From Carallia brachiata (Eukaryota > Streptophyta > Magnoliopsida > Malpighiales > Rhizophoraceae), in NCBI GenBank assembly GCA_021464245.1, contig JADCRB010000031.1, positions 2,403,709-2,467,708 on the forward strand: a stretch of DNA of 64,000 nt, given 5' to 3'. The notes beneath the pieces were generated by a model, which worked only from the letters and a program-made list of their open reading frames with translations, did no database searches and was not told the DNA's origin. The position numbers were made by a program, and so were the translations under genes. Positions 48,160 to 61,828 of this stretch are shown in pieces (within the stretch, counting starts at the first letter, position 1; each line of letters begins with the position of its first letter).

Positions 48160-49511
48160 ATGGCTTCTTCATCTCAGTTAGGTCTACTCTGCTTCCTTCT
48201 TGTCTCTCTATCTTTATCCCACACACTGGCCAGCCTAGCATCTCCAAAACCCAAGGCACTGATCTTCCCAGTCTCCAAAGATGCTGCGACTCTCCAATAC
48301 ACAACTCATCCCGGTATAGGAACCCCATTTGTGCAAAAAAAGCTTGTTGTGGATCTCGGGGGCCAGCATTTTTGGATGCAATGCAATGAGGATTACGAAT
48401 CATCCACCTTCAGACCAAGCCCATGTGGCTCAGCCGCATGCTCCGTAGCTAAAGCCAGTTGTGGTCCAAGGAATTGCAATCCCAAAAGCCCTGTCACGCC
48501 AAGGTGCCACAACAACACCTGTACTGTCTTGTCGGTCGAAACTGTCTATGGTAAGTTGGAAGTTGGAGAGATTTCCATGGACAGAATAGCCATTCAAACC
48601 ACAGACGGATCAAAATCAGGACCGCCCGTCACAATTCCTGACTTCATCTTCTCCTGTGCAAATGCCTGGAATATATCCAATCTTGCTACTGGAAGCAAAG
48701 GAATGGTTGGACTTGGAAGGCCCCAAATTGCGCTACCAAAGCAGCTTTCCTCAGCATTCGGTGGAACCCTTAGGCGCAAATTCGCCATGTGCTTGCCTTC
48801 CACTCCTGATTCCAATGGCCTCATTATCTTCGGTGACTCTCCTTACGTATTCTACCCTTATTACAATCAATCAAAGTCCATAGACGTAACCTCAAGGTTT
48901 CAGCACACCAGGCTCTACGTCAACACCGTGTTCACCGGATCATCTATCGTCACCCGAGGGCCGCCGTCTCCGGAGTATTTTGTGAAGGTGACATCGATCC
49001 TGGTAGACAATAAGCCCATCCCAATAAACTCAACTTACCTTGAATTCCACCAGAATGGTCTTGGAGGAACAAAAATATCCACGGTGGTTCCTTACACAAC
49101 TCTGGAGCGGTCAATCTACCAGGCCCTTGTCAAGGCGTTTGATGAAGGGATCGCAGCCTGGAATGTCACCAAGGTGGCCCCTGTTGAGCCTTTCTCGGAA
49201 TGTTATACCATGGGCAACTTGGGCATGACGCTGCTTGGTCTCAGTGTTCCTGATATTACTTTTGTGTTCGAGAACAACAAAAATTGTATTGGCAGATGTT
49301 TGGGGCAAACACAGTGGTGCAGGTGAGCAAGGATGTGGTGTGTTTGGCGTTTATGGATGGGGCTGAATGGCCAATTCCGATTACCTCGATCGTCATTGGG
49401 ACACACCAGTTGCAGGATAATCTTCTTCTGTTTGATCTTGATTCTTCTAGGATGTCTTTTACTTCCACCCTTCTCTGGGAAGAAATTGAGTGCGCAAACT
49501 TCAAGTTCTAA
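48160..49511 (+). CDS. EDGP / xyloglucanase-inhibitor-like secreted protein (A1 aspartic-protease fold), one frame break
   Basis: An intronless gene of about 450 codons, the usual EDGP/XEGIP length. It has a signal peptide of about 24 residues (MASSSQLGLLCFLLVSLSLS). The N-lobe active-site position reads VVDLGGQHFWMQC, with DLGG instead of DTGS, and the C-lobe site reads STVVPYTTLERS with no DTG/DSG. The Cys-rich N-lobe (CNEDYESSTFRPSPCGSAAC) and GLGRPQIALPKQLSSAF are also typical. Such proteins are apoplastic and catalytically dead. Relatives inhibit microbial xyloglucan endoglucanases (XEGIP) or act as EDGP/basic 7S globulin-like proteins, usually in defence. A one-base loss at about 49284-49286 ends the frame early. 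The last 75 codons (to CANFKF) continue in the next frame, and the sister pseudogene keeps the missing base. A real truncation or an assembly error are both possible. Confidence 0.92.
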
Positions 49512-49593
49512 AATTTGTGTTTGCTAGAAGCTCATGTAAGCTTGAGTTCATGCTGGAATATTTCTTGGATTAGTGGATATGCTTTGAGGCATT

Positions 49594-49599
49594 AATAAA
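49594..49599 (+). terminator. Poly(A) signal of the EDGP/XEGIP-like gene
   Basis: AATAAA lies 83 bases after the stop codon. A matching position occurs in the duplicate's 3' flank (around 44415) in altered form. It is a plausible plant polyadenylation signal. Confidence 0.45.
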
Positions 49600-49911
49600 A
49601 TCTTAAATTTCCTTGTCAGAATCATTTATGGAAAGATATAATTGGTGGTTTAAGTGGTTGAAGTAGTTCGTTGTCAAGCCTTCTTGAGTCCGAGAGGTGT
49701 TCAGCAAAATTAAATCCATGAAATTTGCTCCAATAAATGCGATGCTTCTTAACAGAAGTGTGAGTTCATACAATTTGCTCCAAATACCGTCCAATTCTTG
49801 CCATCGACTAATTTCAAGTCTATCTTGAGGAACATGCACACCAACAGGGGCTCCACGCAGTTGCATTAATCATGAGAGATATACCAAGTGGGCTTACCTT
49901 TAGAATAAGTA

Positions 49912-50847
49912 TTTTTGGAATCAGTAATTTCGAAAAGTTTAAAATTAACTCGGAAATAAAAAAAGTCTATATCATATCAATATGGTTGAAGAGAATTTAT
50001 AAGTGAGTCAGCAACTTGCATTCTGTTAAATCAAACATTATTCGATGACATGCCGTGTCATCTGATGTGGTGAATTTAATTAACAAAAAAGTTTGGTACC
50101 ATATGATGGTATCCAGATTTAGTATTTATATTGTAATAAATTTATTTATTCCTGCAATAAAATTTATTATTTTTATAATAAAAAATATCACGTTATTTTT
50201 TGTTATAAAAATAATAAATCTTGTCACAAAAATAAAGAAGTTCATCACAATATAAATATTAAATCTAAATACTAAGTATAGATACCAACTTGAACCCTAA
50301 AATCAAATGCCAAAAGTAAATTTTATTGTTGCTGCGTACGAGGTAAAACTCTTGAATAAACAAATTGATTGCGAGAGGGTGACTTTTTCGAGGAATGCCT
50401 TAGCAAAAAAGGGCAAAAAAAAAAAAAAAAATCCAACAGTAGAAGAATATTGGATGAATTAAACTCAACCAGATTTAGAATTCTTGGTGAGTTTTTGGGA
50501 GGCTCTTAAATTGAAAATGTTAAGAAACGTAAACTATATTCTAATTACCCCAATTTGCAGGAAAACATGAACTGCATTGAAAACCCCACGCCATCTCAGC
50601 TGCCTCCACCAATGAGCCGTTTAGGTAACAAACAATTGCACCCACATTCGACCTCCCCTTTCTTTCTTCAGAAGTTAGTTGCATGCAAGAAACATCTCTA
50701 CTTTTTCTATCACTTCATGTTCTTTGCAATTCTTTGCCATTGTCCAAGCCCAATAAATTGGTAAGCTTGTACACTTATTTTTTCCATTTTATTCTTATAC
50801 ATATGCCTTCCTTTTTGTAAATTGCATTGCCAAGTGCCACCAAGACA
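49912..50847 (+). other. Upstream region of the NIP gene
   Basis: AT-rich with no separate gene. A possible non-coding 5' exon at 50561-50624 is bounded by TTTGCAG and GTAACA. It contains an ATG (50568), so it would be an upstream reading frame if transcribed. Otherwise I see nothing. Confidence 0.35.
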
Positions 50848-52148
50848 ATGAAACACTTATTCATGGATCAACCATCTCCTGTTCATGTAACTAACATTCC
50901 ATCAAATAGCTATTTAGTCAAAGATGATCAAGTGATGGCCTCCCATGGAACTTCAATGGATGGTGAAATTTCCATCGAAAACAACATTTTTCGATCCTTT
51001 CCCGGGGGCATGGATTTAAATTATGCACGTATGGTAAGCAAAATTCTAGCATAATTTGCTCTAGTAGAACTTAATTCTTAACCCCTTTGATTGAATAAAC
51101 TTGCTGCCTTGTAATGTATATTTTTGGTGTTATGTACCCTCGAATGGTAAAAAATTGATTAATGCGCAGGTTTTAGCCGAGATGATGGGAACCTTCATAT
51201 TAATGTTTTGTATTTGTGGGATCATAGCAAGCACCCAGCTAACAGGAGGTAAAGTAGGTCTTATGGAGTATGCATCTACAGCCGGACTAACTGTCATAGT
51301 TCTGATTTTCTCGATAGGCCCAATTTCCGGGGCTCATGTTAATCCTGCCGTGACAATTGCATTTGCAACTTTTGGCCATTTTCGATGGTCCAGGGTAGGA
51401 ATTGAATGAATCATCAGAACCCCTTTGTGGCTTCATGAGAAGCAATTTGGTATTAGTTTTGACATTATGTCTTGATTGTTTGACAGGTTCCATTTTATGT
51501 GTTGGCGCAAACTGTTGGTTCAGTGCTGGCAACATATGTGGGATGGTCCATCTTCGGCGTAAAACCAGATGTTATGGCCACCAGGCCCCATCATGGCTGC
51601 ATTTCTGCCTTCTGGCTGGAGTTTATTTCGACATTCATCACCATGTTCCTTGCAGCATCGTTGAAATACCAAAAATCTGTAAGAAGACATACATATCCAG
51701 CTATTTTGTTGTGATCCATTTAGGCCAAAAGTCCTAGAAGCTAGATCAATAGCTTCAATTTGACAATTTTTGCAGGTAGACCAATTGGCTGGTTTTGTCT
51801 TTGGAATTTCAATTGGACTCGCTGTGCTTGTTACAGGGTATGCACAAAAATAGTCCATTTATGCTGACTTTACCTCCCTGGTTTTTCCTTGATGCCTTAA
51901 CTACTTTCCATGCAATGAACAGGCCAGTTTCCGGAGGATCAATGAATCCTGCAAGGTCATTGGGGCCTGCCATCGCTTCCTGGAACTTTAAGGATATATG
52001 GGTATATCTTACTGCCCCGATTATCGGAGCTGTATCAGGAGCTCTCATGTACCATGCTTTACGCATCCGATGCCCGCCTTGTAGTCCTTCTGCCTCTGCC
52101 AGTCTCCTTGTTCACTCCATACCCTTAGGCATTGATGAGAACACATAA
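50848..52148 (+). CDS. NIP7-1: NIP7;1-type aquaporin (nodulin-26-like intrinsic protein), 5 exons
   Basis: A membrane channel of 296 residues. Exons 50848-51033, 51170-51394, 51487-51678, 51776-51837 and 51923-52148 join in frame with GT-AG ends. Both NPA motifs are present (GAHVNPAVTIAFA in exon 2, GGSMNPARSLGPA in exon 5). The selectivity-filter residues read Ala (helix 2, before GLTV), Val (helix 5, LAVLVTG), Gly and Arg (loop E). This A-V-G-R set is that of Arabidopsis NIP7;1, a pollen/anther boric-acid channel. The gating tyrosine of that protein is also conserved (Tyr96 in GLMEYASTAGL). Start 50848 gives a 62-codon first exon, close to NIP7;1. The frame is clean, unlike the MLO and EDGP genes. 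Strong call. Confidence 0.95.
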
Positions 52149-55100
52149 ATTGGCCTGAACTTTGTTTTACCAAAAGCTACTTTAGATTTTAGAGCTTGTT
52201 TTTATGACCCGCCAAGCACTGAGCGCAGCTGAAGGGCAGAAGCGACCCGAGTTCTGACAGTTGGAGAGGGAAAAAGCTTGTAGGATTATTAGAAAGACAA
52301 TAAGAACTTGTAGAAATAAGAGAAGATAAAGTACAAATTTGTGGGTTCATTTTTAGTGCTATTTGAGGAAATTCTGGGTGATTTCTTAGTACATACAGCA
52401 CAGTTTCATAATTGGAGAGCACAGTCGTGTTGGTAAATTGGGTTTATTTGGATTTTTTTTTTTTTTTGGTTTTTTTATAGTGATCTATGTCCCTTTACTT
52501 CTAACCAAATAATTGGATACAATTTGGTTTGCTGAGTCATTTTGGCTCACCCAAGTCCATTCTCACTCGGTGAGTGAGAATCTTGGGATAATGACAGTAG
52601 ATAGAGTATCGTAGCTTTCTGATAGAAAATCTGGAGCTTGGTTGCCACAAATTGCTGCAAAGGATTTCCTCTCGGTAAAATATCAGTTGATTCCATTTGT
52701 ACCCTCCATTGTACACAGGCTATGCGAAATACATTTTTCCGGATACTATTTATTATCTACTACTGCATGGAGACTATTTGTGAGCTGCAACTGGGGCTAT
52801 CTTGGCCATTTAACCGACATACTTGTCAGGAGCTTTGATCAACCATATGATTCACATAATTTAATGAGGTTTTTATAAGAGATTATAAAATAAGATTTTG
52901 TTTATGTAATTAAACCCAATACAAATGAATCATTAAAATTCTTTCTTTGTTTTTAAACCATTAAAAAGGACATTAAGTTATAAATTATATGAAAAGAATT
53001 TTTTTATTCCTGCAAAATCTCACTTTTCCTTTCTAAAAATGAAAATTTGAGATCTTCAAAATAAAATCTAAAGTCTAACTACCGGGTTGTAAGACATTGA
53101 AAATTTTTTTTTTGTTCATTAGAAAATATATTGAGTCATAGACAATAAAATAAGTAGTAGTTTTTAATTTCCCCCTATTTAGAAGATTTACTTAGACTTC
53201 TAAGAGAGAAGTTCGGACTCTTAATCACCGTTATCTTTTTGAAACGCTTCTCGCATGGTCTATGTACAACATATCTTAAACAAAAGGGTTATTTCTTGAT
53301 CACTTCCCCAAGATTCGGAGAAAATAGGAATGCCTTCTCCATTGTCGCCACTTTCATGTTTGGACATGAACACGCATTGCACTCTAATTGTATATAATAT
53401 TAAAAAGCCTCCTTAAAGGGTTCATAGTTTGTCTCTCCAAGTTGGCAAATTTGAAACATAGGGAAGACGTGCATTAGCCTCCAGAACCAAGACACAATCA
53501 ATCGTCTTCATTCGCCATGGAAATTAATCGCCTTGGTTGTGGGGTCCGTCCCGACCAATAAATTTCTCTTGATGTCGAACTAGAATGTCCTGATGGATTT
53601 TTTCCTTTTTAATATCATTCTTTTTATGAAGAGTCCATCAAACCGATAATTACATAATAGAAAATGGTATCACTATATTGCTCACTCTTATCGAGACACA
53701 AATAGACATATAGTCTTATCTATTTTTTTAATTTGAATTTAATTATTTAACAGTTTATATCACTGTGTGTTTATATATATCATAAAAAAATTATTCTCTT
53801 TAACATTTGCGAATAGAAAATTGCTCTTACATTTTTCAGGAATTCCAAGTCCCATTGTAGAATTTGAGTAGATGTAGTGTTGCCTATAAGGACTCTTTTT
53901 GGATATTGTAATAGATAGTATCACATACACTAACTTTTACAGATTATACTAATTCCGCCTTATCAATTCCATAAAAGATTAAAAAAAACTTATCTGTGTT
54001 CGAGCTATGAATTTTTCAATGAAGTTGGTGATTCTACCCATATTTTTCTTGTTTTTTCCGACTTGGATATTATGTCGTTGCATTTGTGTCCATATGTGCC
54101 GTGTCCTTGTCTGAGATTCCAGATGATGCTAGATCTTGGACTAAATCGTTAAGCTTGGTCGATAATCCTTGTAGATATGTGGTGTTCGATAGGTAGTAGT
54201 AGGCCCATTGTCTAAATATGGATCAAATATATATACATGGATCAAATGTGGTGAAATTCCCACCTAAAAGATGTTGCTTTCAATTTGGATCTTGCATCTT
54301 GGAAGGTGGCCCAAAGTGAATGGACAAATATGGTTTGTGGCTTTCAATATGCCTTGGCAAAATTGATGTCTCCGCCAGCATTAGTCATCGTCTTGGTAGT
54401 AGTGGGTGGCATGCTCATGCTCTTATTGCACTTTTGCCATTTCGTATAATAATATAATGGTGTAATTTAAAAGAAAGACTTCTAATTTGGAGAGCGAAAA
54501 TACTTCTAATCCTAAAAACCCTTTACTCCAATAAAGTTCGATTTCTTATGTTTTATGTCCAACTGTGTACTTTTCTCATCAAATATCTTGTACCTTTGTC
54601 AAGTTGAAGTCTAAGAGCACTAAATTATAAATTTTAGTCCACAAAAATAATACTAAAATTTGAGTGATTTTGTAGTTCTAACAAATAAATACCATTTCAC
54701 TAGACATCCACAGCTTGGAGTACATGTACTAGCTTTTTCTAATCGTTCGTTTTGCATTTTTTGTTAGAGCGTAATTTCTTCTTATACTATTGTTAAAGTG
54801 CAACTGAAGCTCTTGATAATTGGCTAGCACCTCCCCTTGTGATTTATCTGAATCATGCAAGGGATAGCACTTCACATTCACGGTAGAAAGAATTATACTT
54901 TTCACACCGTACAGTAATGCGGGCTTTTTATATTGAACAACTGAGGGGAGTCAACTCTGACTGTTTAACAAGTGTGTTATATCGTTCGAAATTCTGTTGA
55001 TAACAAATATTTAGCCTCATCAATACGATTAGTTGATGAAGATCTAAATTTATAATCTTATAATATGAACAAAATTCTTTAATTATTAGGTCACAATAAT

Positions 55101-58100
55101 CGTTAGTACTAAATTTTGTCACTTAACGCAATCCAATCCCTGAAAACAAGCAGCGAAAGTTTTTCACTTTTCTTAAATTTTTTGTTGGAAATTTCTGTGA
55201 AATTCGGAAAGGTTGTGGCCTCTATCTCTCCCATAAACCGCTAAAGCTAAAAAGACCTTTAAAACTGAAAAGACTTCACAAATGGGGCCACCTTAGCGTG
55301 TTATCCAAAATCCATCCCATGAATGATAATATCGAATAGAATAATTGACTGCCACAACTTGAATTGTTTGAATGTGGTCCCATGATATGTAATCTCCTCA
55401 TTCATCCACCATTTCTTCCGGATCGAAGACAATGTGATAAGAAAAGCCCATCAATTGTATGATCTTATCTTCATAAATTGTTTTTGTATGGAGGGCTATC
55501 TTTTTGGGCACAGTGATTGTGTTTGTGAACCTTCTTGCAATCCTGCTCCAAGTACCATTCTGTATATAGAGAAGGGGATGATTTTATTAACTTCCTTTGT
55601 CAAGTGGGTTGATATATTGACGTGTAATATAGAATAATATATATATAACACGAGTTCCTCTCCTTGAATTTAGGGGCTCTTAATTGTTGCTAATAGTTGT
55701 TTGCATCATCACCAAGAACTGCATTGTTAAGTTTACTATAATTTTACACCAAGTGAAATTACCAAATTAACAAATCTTGCAAAGTAAACATGAGCACAAT
55801 GGTTTTATTTCTAATATGTTTTTTTATTGGGCACTGGTACATGACTACACAGATTTATAATTAAATAATATTCATATTATAATTGACAGTATATTTTATA
55901 TAATAATAATTAAAAAATATGCATCGAAAAAAATAATCATATTTTTTATTATATATTTTAATATTATAATTACACAAAATATAATAACTATTATAATATA
56001 AATATTATTTAACCACATCAACAGTGTGACCATCTTCTATTTCCGTTTTTTATTTGTCATTTATGTTGTAGCCGTCCTAGAATAGCTCGTTACCGAAACT
56101 TGTCCCAACCTAAGGGGCGGGATTCGGGCCCCACCCGCATTCCCTTCCCCGGGCTTATAGCCCTTTACAAGCAATGGTAGGCATGGGCAATAACCTACTT
56201 TTTAGCAATTTGCCTATAAGCATGATATAGTAGATAGAATCCCAAAAGTTAAAGTTAAAGTGGCATCTGGAGACATCCCATGCCAGAGAAAAAAATAAAA
56301 AAAATGAATAATCCAAAGTCTTCACATACTCTCTCACGATAATATCTAATCTAATCCAACCCTAAAATGGTTTTTTCGCATAGAACTCTCGTGATAGCTA
56401 AACAACCAAAACCAACAAATCCTCCGTTCTTAAAAAGAGTCTATAGGGCTTTCACAGCTGTTGAAACATGTAGATGCGAAGATGAGTGGCGGATGCAATC
56501 ATAGTTGAGGGTGGGCAATTGCCTACCCTAAAAAAAAATTTAGGTAGTTTTAAGTATAATTTATTTTGATTTTAACTTATTATTCTTCTTGAAATTAGAA
56601 TTTTGTCACTCTTGTATTTTATATCTACTATCTATTGCTCTTTTTTTTTATATGGGTATGTAAATTTTGTCCCTCGCAACAAAAATTTCTAGATCTACTA
56701 CTGTGTTGGGTACTGGGCACCAGGCCGTCCCGGATGAGTGGCTCTAAGAGCTGATGATCTACTAAACATTGGGCTCACATTTGTACAAGTTTTGTGCCGT
56801 CCACAAAGAAATCGGAATTGATTTTTTTTCTTTTGGGTAATTAACAAAATTGATTAAAGTATCCTGCATGGGATAACAAATATAATTATTTGCTCTGATA
56901 GGATTCAATTTTTGTTTTCAATCATCTGTATGATTCAAATTTTAATATAAGTACAAAACGCCAGCCGCTACCATTAGAGGAGACCATGCATTCATCAGCA
57001 AGTAGATGAGAGGCTAAACCATTGTGCGTGTTACCGAGTATATTGAGTTCATTTTGTTATAGAGTAATTTCTCTTTCTCTTTTTCTTTTTCTTTTTCTTT
57101 TTTTGAGCCATAACATTTTGTTCTAAAATTACTAATTATAAATTTTGTATTTCTTCTGTTCTTTTAATAGTTATTGAAATATTATTTTAATAATTAACTG
57201 AGTCCACTGCAAACCATTTACAGTGTAAAAAAAAAAATTGTCCCATACTATTACCAAACATTATGATCTAATGATAAAAAAAAATCATTCATTACCATAT
57301 CAAAAATTATTAGTTTGATTTTCCGTTCAGTGTCCAATAAACCAAATACAACCACAAAATTTGTTCTTCTGATACGCAATGATCTCCCTATTAATACTAC
57401 TGAATAAGGCTCTTGCTTTTCCATTTCAATATTAGAAAAAAAAAAAAAAAGAATCCATGTTAATGTGACCCCATTAGAAATAAACATAAACTGAACATTA
57501 GACATTGTTCAGGGAACAATTACACGTCATCTATTTATTTAAGACAACAAATACCCTGATTAAGATTCCTTCATTGTCTAATTCATCATCTTTTAAGTCC
57601 TTATTAATGTGACTCATTGATACCTTAAGCATCATGCAGACAGCCGCATAATAGTACTGTTGAATCAAATGAAGCTATGGAACGGTTCAATGCACATTGC
57701 ATGAAATTATTTATCTATTGTTTTGGCCAATCGCACTGATCAAATTTTCTCAAGTACGTGTCACGGTGATTAGGCCAGACACACAAATTTCAACTTAAGA
57801 CCTAACACACTATATATATACAATGAAACATCCCAATCCACTAGCTTTGATGATGGCCCCATTTTATCCGGCCCTTTGCATTTTCATCACCAACTTATAA
57901 GATGTTGACTGTTCAGTGATTGGTCCACAAACATCTAAAATATGCATATCAATTACCACATATTATCTTTTATCTTTTTTTTGTTCTTTTTTTTGCGTGT
58001 AAAATATCTTCTTGTGTGCTTTGAGAAGTTAAAGGTGGCGTGCGCTTTGGTGCACAAAATAGAACTCTCATCTCTAAAATAAAATAATTGCAACGTCATT

Positions 58101-61100
58101 GTTTGGTATTTTAAATACCCACATACCACAGTTATTCATTTTTTTGGTCAAACAGTTAGTCAATCCTTTACTAACTACAACTACAACTTATTAATGTCAT
58201 TGTCCCATCTCTCAAATAAAAAAAAAAGTCATTGTCCCAATAATTAGAATCTATATTTCTATTTTAAAAACACCGGTTTTTAATCCTGAGATGGAAATAT
58301 GTTAGAATGATGAGAATAAAAAAGTTATCTCATTATATATCTTATTACTCAATAAACTTATTAATAGGCAGAAAAAATTGTTAAACTTGTTAAATAGGAA
58401 TCACTAATTAAACTGGAAAAGAAAAAAATAGGGTGTACTTGGATAAGTTCAAATCAATGTTATAAAACAATGCACTAAGAGTTGCGTAACTTATTCAACC
58501 AATTGATTTTTTTCAAAAAAAAAAAATAAAAAAAGAAAAACCAACTGATTATAATTATTGGTGATCAGAAGATCAATAATATTTTATTTTTATTGTATTT
58601 ACATGTACCTTTTATATTTTTTTATGTCTAATATAATTTTATGAACACTAAGTAAATATAAATATTATTTTAATTAATCATATGAATAAAATTTACATTT
58701 ATTTATTTAATTTTAAATTAAATTAAAATTTACTTTGATGTTTTACATATTTTAAGTTTATATTAAAAATTTACTAGTGGCACAATTTTTGAGAAAAAAG
58801 ATTAAAAAAAAATTAAAAAGATTAGTTCGAATTGATCTAAACTACATAAGTTTGCCTAGATAGCCACTGATTTCTCTTGTCAGGGGAGGGGGGAATATTT
58901 ATACATACCGAATCAATCTTTTTGGAAGAACTAACTTGAATTGGGTCCGATTCATCTGTCGGACTAATCTAATTGAACCAATTTTTATAGGGAAGGTTCA
59001 AACGCCTATTTCAAAGTAATTGGCTTTGGATCTCGAAGTATACAAACAACAATGTTGATGAATACATAGTAACTAATGATAAGAAAGGGGCAGAAAATTT
59101 AGCTAACATCGTAATCAGTACAAACTGAAAATTATTATAGTCCGCGTCGATGTTTTCAGAAAGTATAATGTTTTTATGAAATCTGAGATTCCTACACGTA
59201 ACACTGTGGGGACAAGGAAGCAAGGAGAAAGAAAAGTAGACAGAGAAAAAAATAAGAAAGACAAAAATTATAAATAAAAAAGATATTTTATTATTTATTG
59301 TATTTGAGAAGGCAATGGACAGTAGGAAAATAAAAATTTCTTATTTATAAAAAGTGAAAAGTAAAGGAAAAAAATTGTTATATCTGTACAACTAAATTAA
59401 TAGAGTTGTTTAAATCAAATCATATAAAAATCAACAAATTTTCTTTTAATTTTAGGACTGACGAATTTACTAAATGTTTCTCTCTCAATTAATATTTCTC
59501 TCCCTTATATTCCTCTCTCTCTCTCTCAAAAATATTTCCTCAATACAAGTATTAATTATTTTTTTTCGATTTTCTTTCCTTTTCCTTCTTTTCTTTCACC
59601 CGAACGCAACGTAAGTATCTCCTTTTTGAAAAGCGAAAATTAATTATTCCATGGCCTGGTTGTGACAAGGAAGATAACCATGGAAACCTTAGACTCTGAC
59701 ATTTTTAGCTTGCGAGATAGTGGCATTAGATACCAACCCCAACATGTGGAATCAAATCAGGCAGCTTGTCGCTTTTTTTAACCAAAAATATTGTATTTGT
59801 ACATGATTAAAATCATTAAATACCATTTTGTGAGATTAGACCCACGACCTGCGCGGGGACGTCTTTTCTTTCTTTTACTTTTCAATATTTATCAAAATTG
59901 CTTTCAGCACACAGAAAATTGTTAAACTTTGGGCTACAGTCCATTGTTTTGGGACGTCAGCCGCTTGGACCCGTCTATTTAAAATTTACGTGGGAGACAT
60001 GGAATTCCGGGGCGTACAACAGGGGGACATTATTTTGTAATTGGATACTCAAATGAAATGTACCATTGCCCAAATAGTTTAACGGGGAAAAGGTATTTAG
60101 ATTAAGCTTATAATTTAATAATAAGATTAAACTTATAATTTAATACTGACAGGATTATAGAGTACTGTTTTTATTTTTTTATTTTTTTGACAAAAAAAAT
60201 CAATTATAAATTGGGGTTTTATTAGACATCTCTTTTCATAACTCTCTCCTTCAAAAAGTGGAAGCATGTGCTTAGTTAATTTGTGTAATAGTCGATGATA
60301 ATTGCTTCAAATTGTTCTAGTCATGTAATAAAATTATATGAAATTTATTTAGACAAAGCATAAATTCCAACTTATCAAAAGAAAATGATTACTGGATGGC
60401 GACGGCCGGATGAGAGGTTTACGAGGGAGAAAGAAAGAAAGATAAGGGAAAGGCCTTTAATTTTTTAAAAAAAAAGGATAAATGTAGGTGGCCGAGAAAA
60501 GGTGAATAGGTAGAAGATTGGAAAATTTATTTGTGTAATTAGTTAATTTATGTGTACAATGATATGTCGAGTTATTATAATAAAATTTGAAATTATTTAT
60601 TTATTTATTTTTTTGTTGTAGAAATTAAGCGTTTTGTTGTATTAATAAATTAGTTTGTTGCACAAAAAAAATTTTTCTGTCTCTTTCCTGTCTTCTTTTC
60701 TTCGTTCACGTAGTGGGATCCTTTAAAAAAATTAGTGTTATATGTATAATGATTAAATTTAATTTACAATAAATTTAAGATAATGATTTATTAAGCTCAA
60801 ATTTATATAAATTAAAATTAATATGTAATAAATATCATGAATATAATAATTAAAATTAATATACAACATACCTAATTTTAATATTTATTACATATAATTT
60901 CTTTTAAAAAAAATGTAAGATTACCCTGACTATTCCGTCCAAATGCCCCCATCCTTGTATCAGTTATCTTTTTGAAAATGTACCTACCTACACATGATTT
61001 TACCCCTCTCCTGCCCCAAAAAATTTGACAGGAATTTAGATTGTTCAACGCCATTATATAACAAAAAAGACTTCATTTAATGTGCGCGTTCTTTTTTCCA

Positions 61101-61407
61101 ATTGCAGAAAGAAAAGGCCTTAAGTTGAAATTATTTCGTAAGATTCTTCCTCTCTTAACTTGGAAGACTCCTTTTGCTCAAAAAAAACTTGGAAGACTCC
61201 TACCCTTCACATCATTCCTTCTTAGGTTTGACGATGTAAATCCTACTTATTTATCAAAATCGGCGATTAAGTTAAAGGACGCGTTAATTGAGGATAATAT
61301 GTAAGCTCGTATATTTATATCCTTAATTATACGATTTTCAATCTTTTCATACATATTCGTAATCAAGGATAATAAATACAAATGTCAAATTGGCTTAATT
61401 GTAATTT
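52149..61407. other. Gene-poor region
   Basis: The NIP 3' UTR probably reaches about 52.45 kb. After that no conserved protein family is recognised over 9 kb. A coding-like trace on the minus strand at about 54060-54190 (TTYLQGLSTKLNDLVQDLAS) might be an old transposon fragment. Simple repeats include (CTTTTT)n at 57070-57105 and (TC)n at 59513-59526. Confidence 0.5.
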
Positions 61408-61828
61408 AGGATGTACGGATATTTCTAAAATAATATGTATTTGTGTGGGATACACATATTAGACATACGTATTACACATTCCGAGACATGTCTAATAAAA
61501 AATAAAAATAAAAAAATTCAGACACACTTGTCGAACAGTTCAAAGTCATGTGTTAGATCCATCTAATACACGTGTTAAACTTATATATATATAGTTCTTA
61601 ACAAAATACAAATTATATCATAAAATACCATAATAATAATAATTATTAATTATATGTATAAAAAATTTTAAATTTATTGAAAAATATTTAAATTATATAT
61701 ACATATATATAATATTTAATATATTTTATAACTGTGTCAACATCATATCTGTGTCTTAATTTTCTAAAAATTTTCGTGTTTTTGTATCCGTGTTATATCT
61801 ATGTCCCGTGTCCGTATATGTGCATCCT
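61408..61828. mobile_element. Possible MITE related to the one at 33.6-34.2 kb
   Basis: A 421-base non-coding block with AGGATG at both inverted ends (AGGATGTACGGATA left, AGGATGCACATATACGG right, reversed). The interior is rich in GACACACTTGTCGAAC and CCGTGTCCGTAT words, as in the MULE-type MITE. No target duplication is visible. Confidence 0.4.

Larger units (their letters stand above)
45535..49910. repeat. Tandem segmental duplication, right copy (gene intact)
   Basis: This is the right-hand partner of 37080-45139, with the same order of upstream block, EDGP/XEGIP-like gene and 3' flank. It lacks the transposon insertions of the left copy. Between the upstream block and the promoter (46.3-48.0 kb) it is AT-rich and shows no other gene. 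Confidence 0.8.

Noticed and set aside
53400..54420. Coding-like words on the minus strand (for example LNDLVQDLAS)
   Set aside because: They suggest an old gag-like or transposase fragment, but I could not assemble domains or boundaries, so no feature is called.
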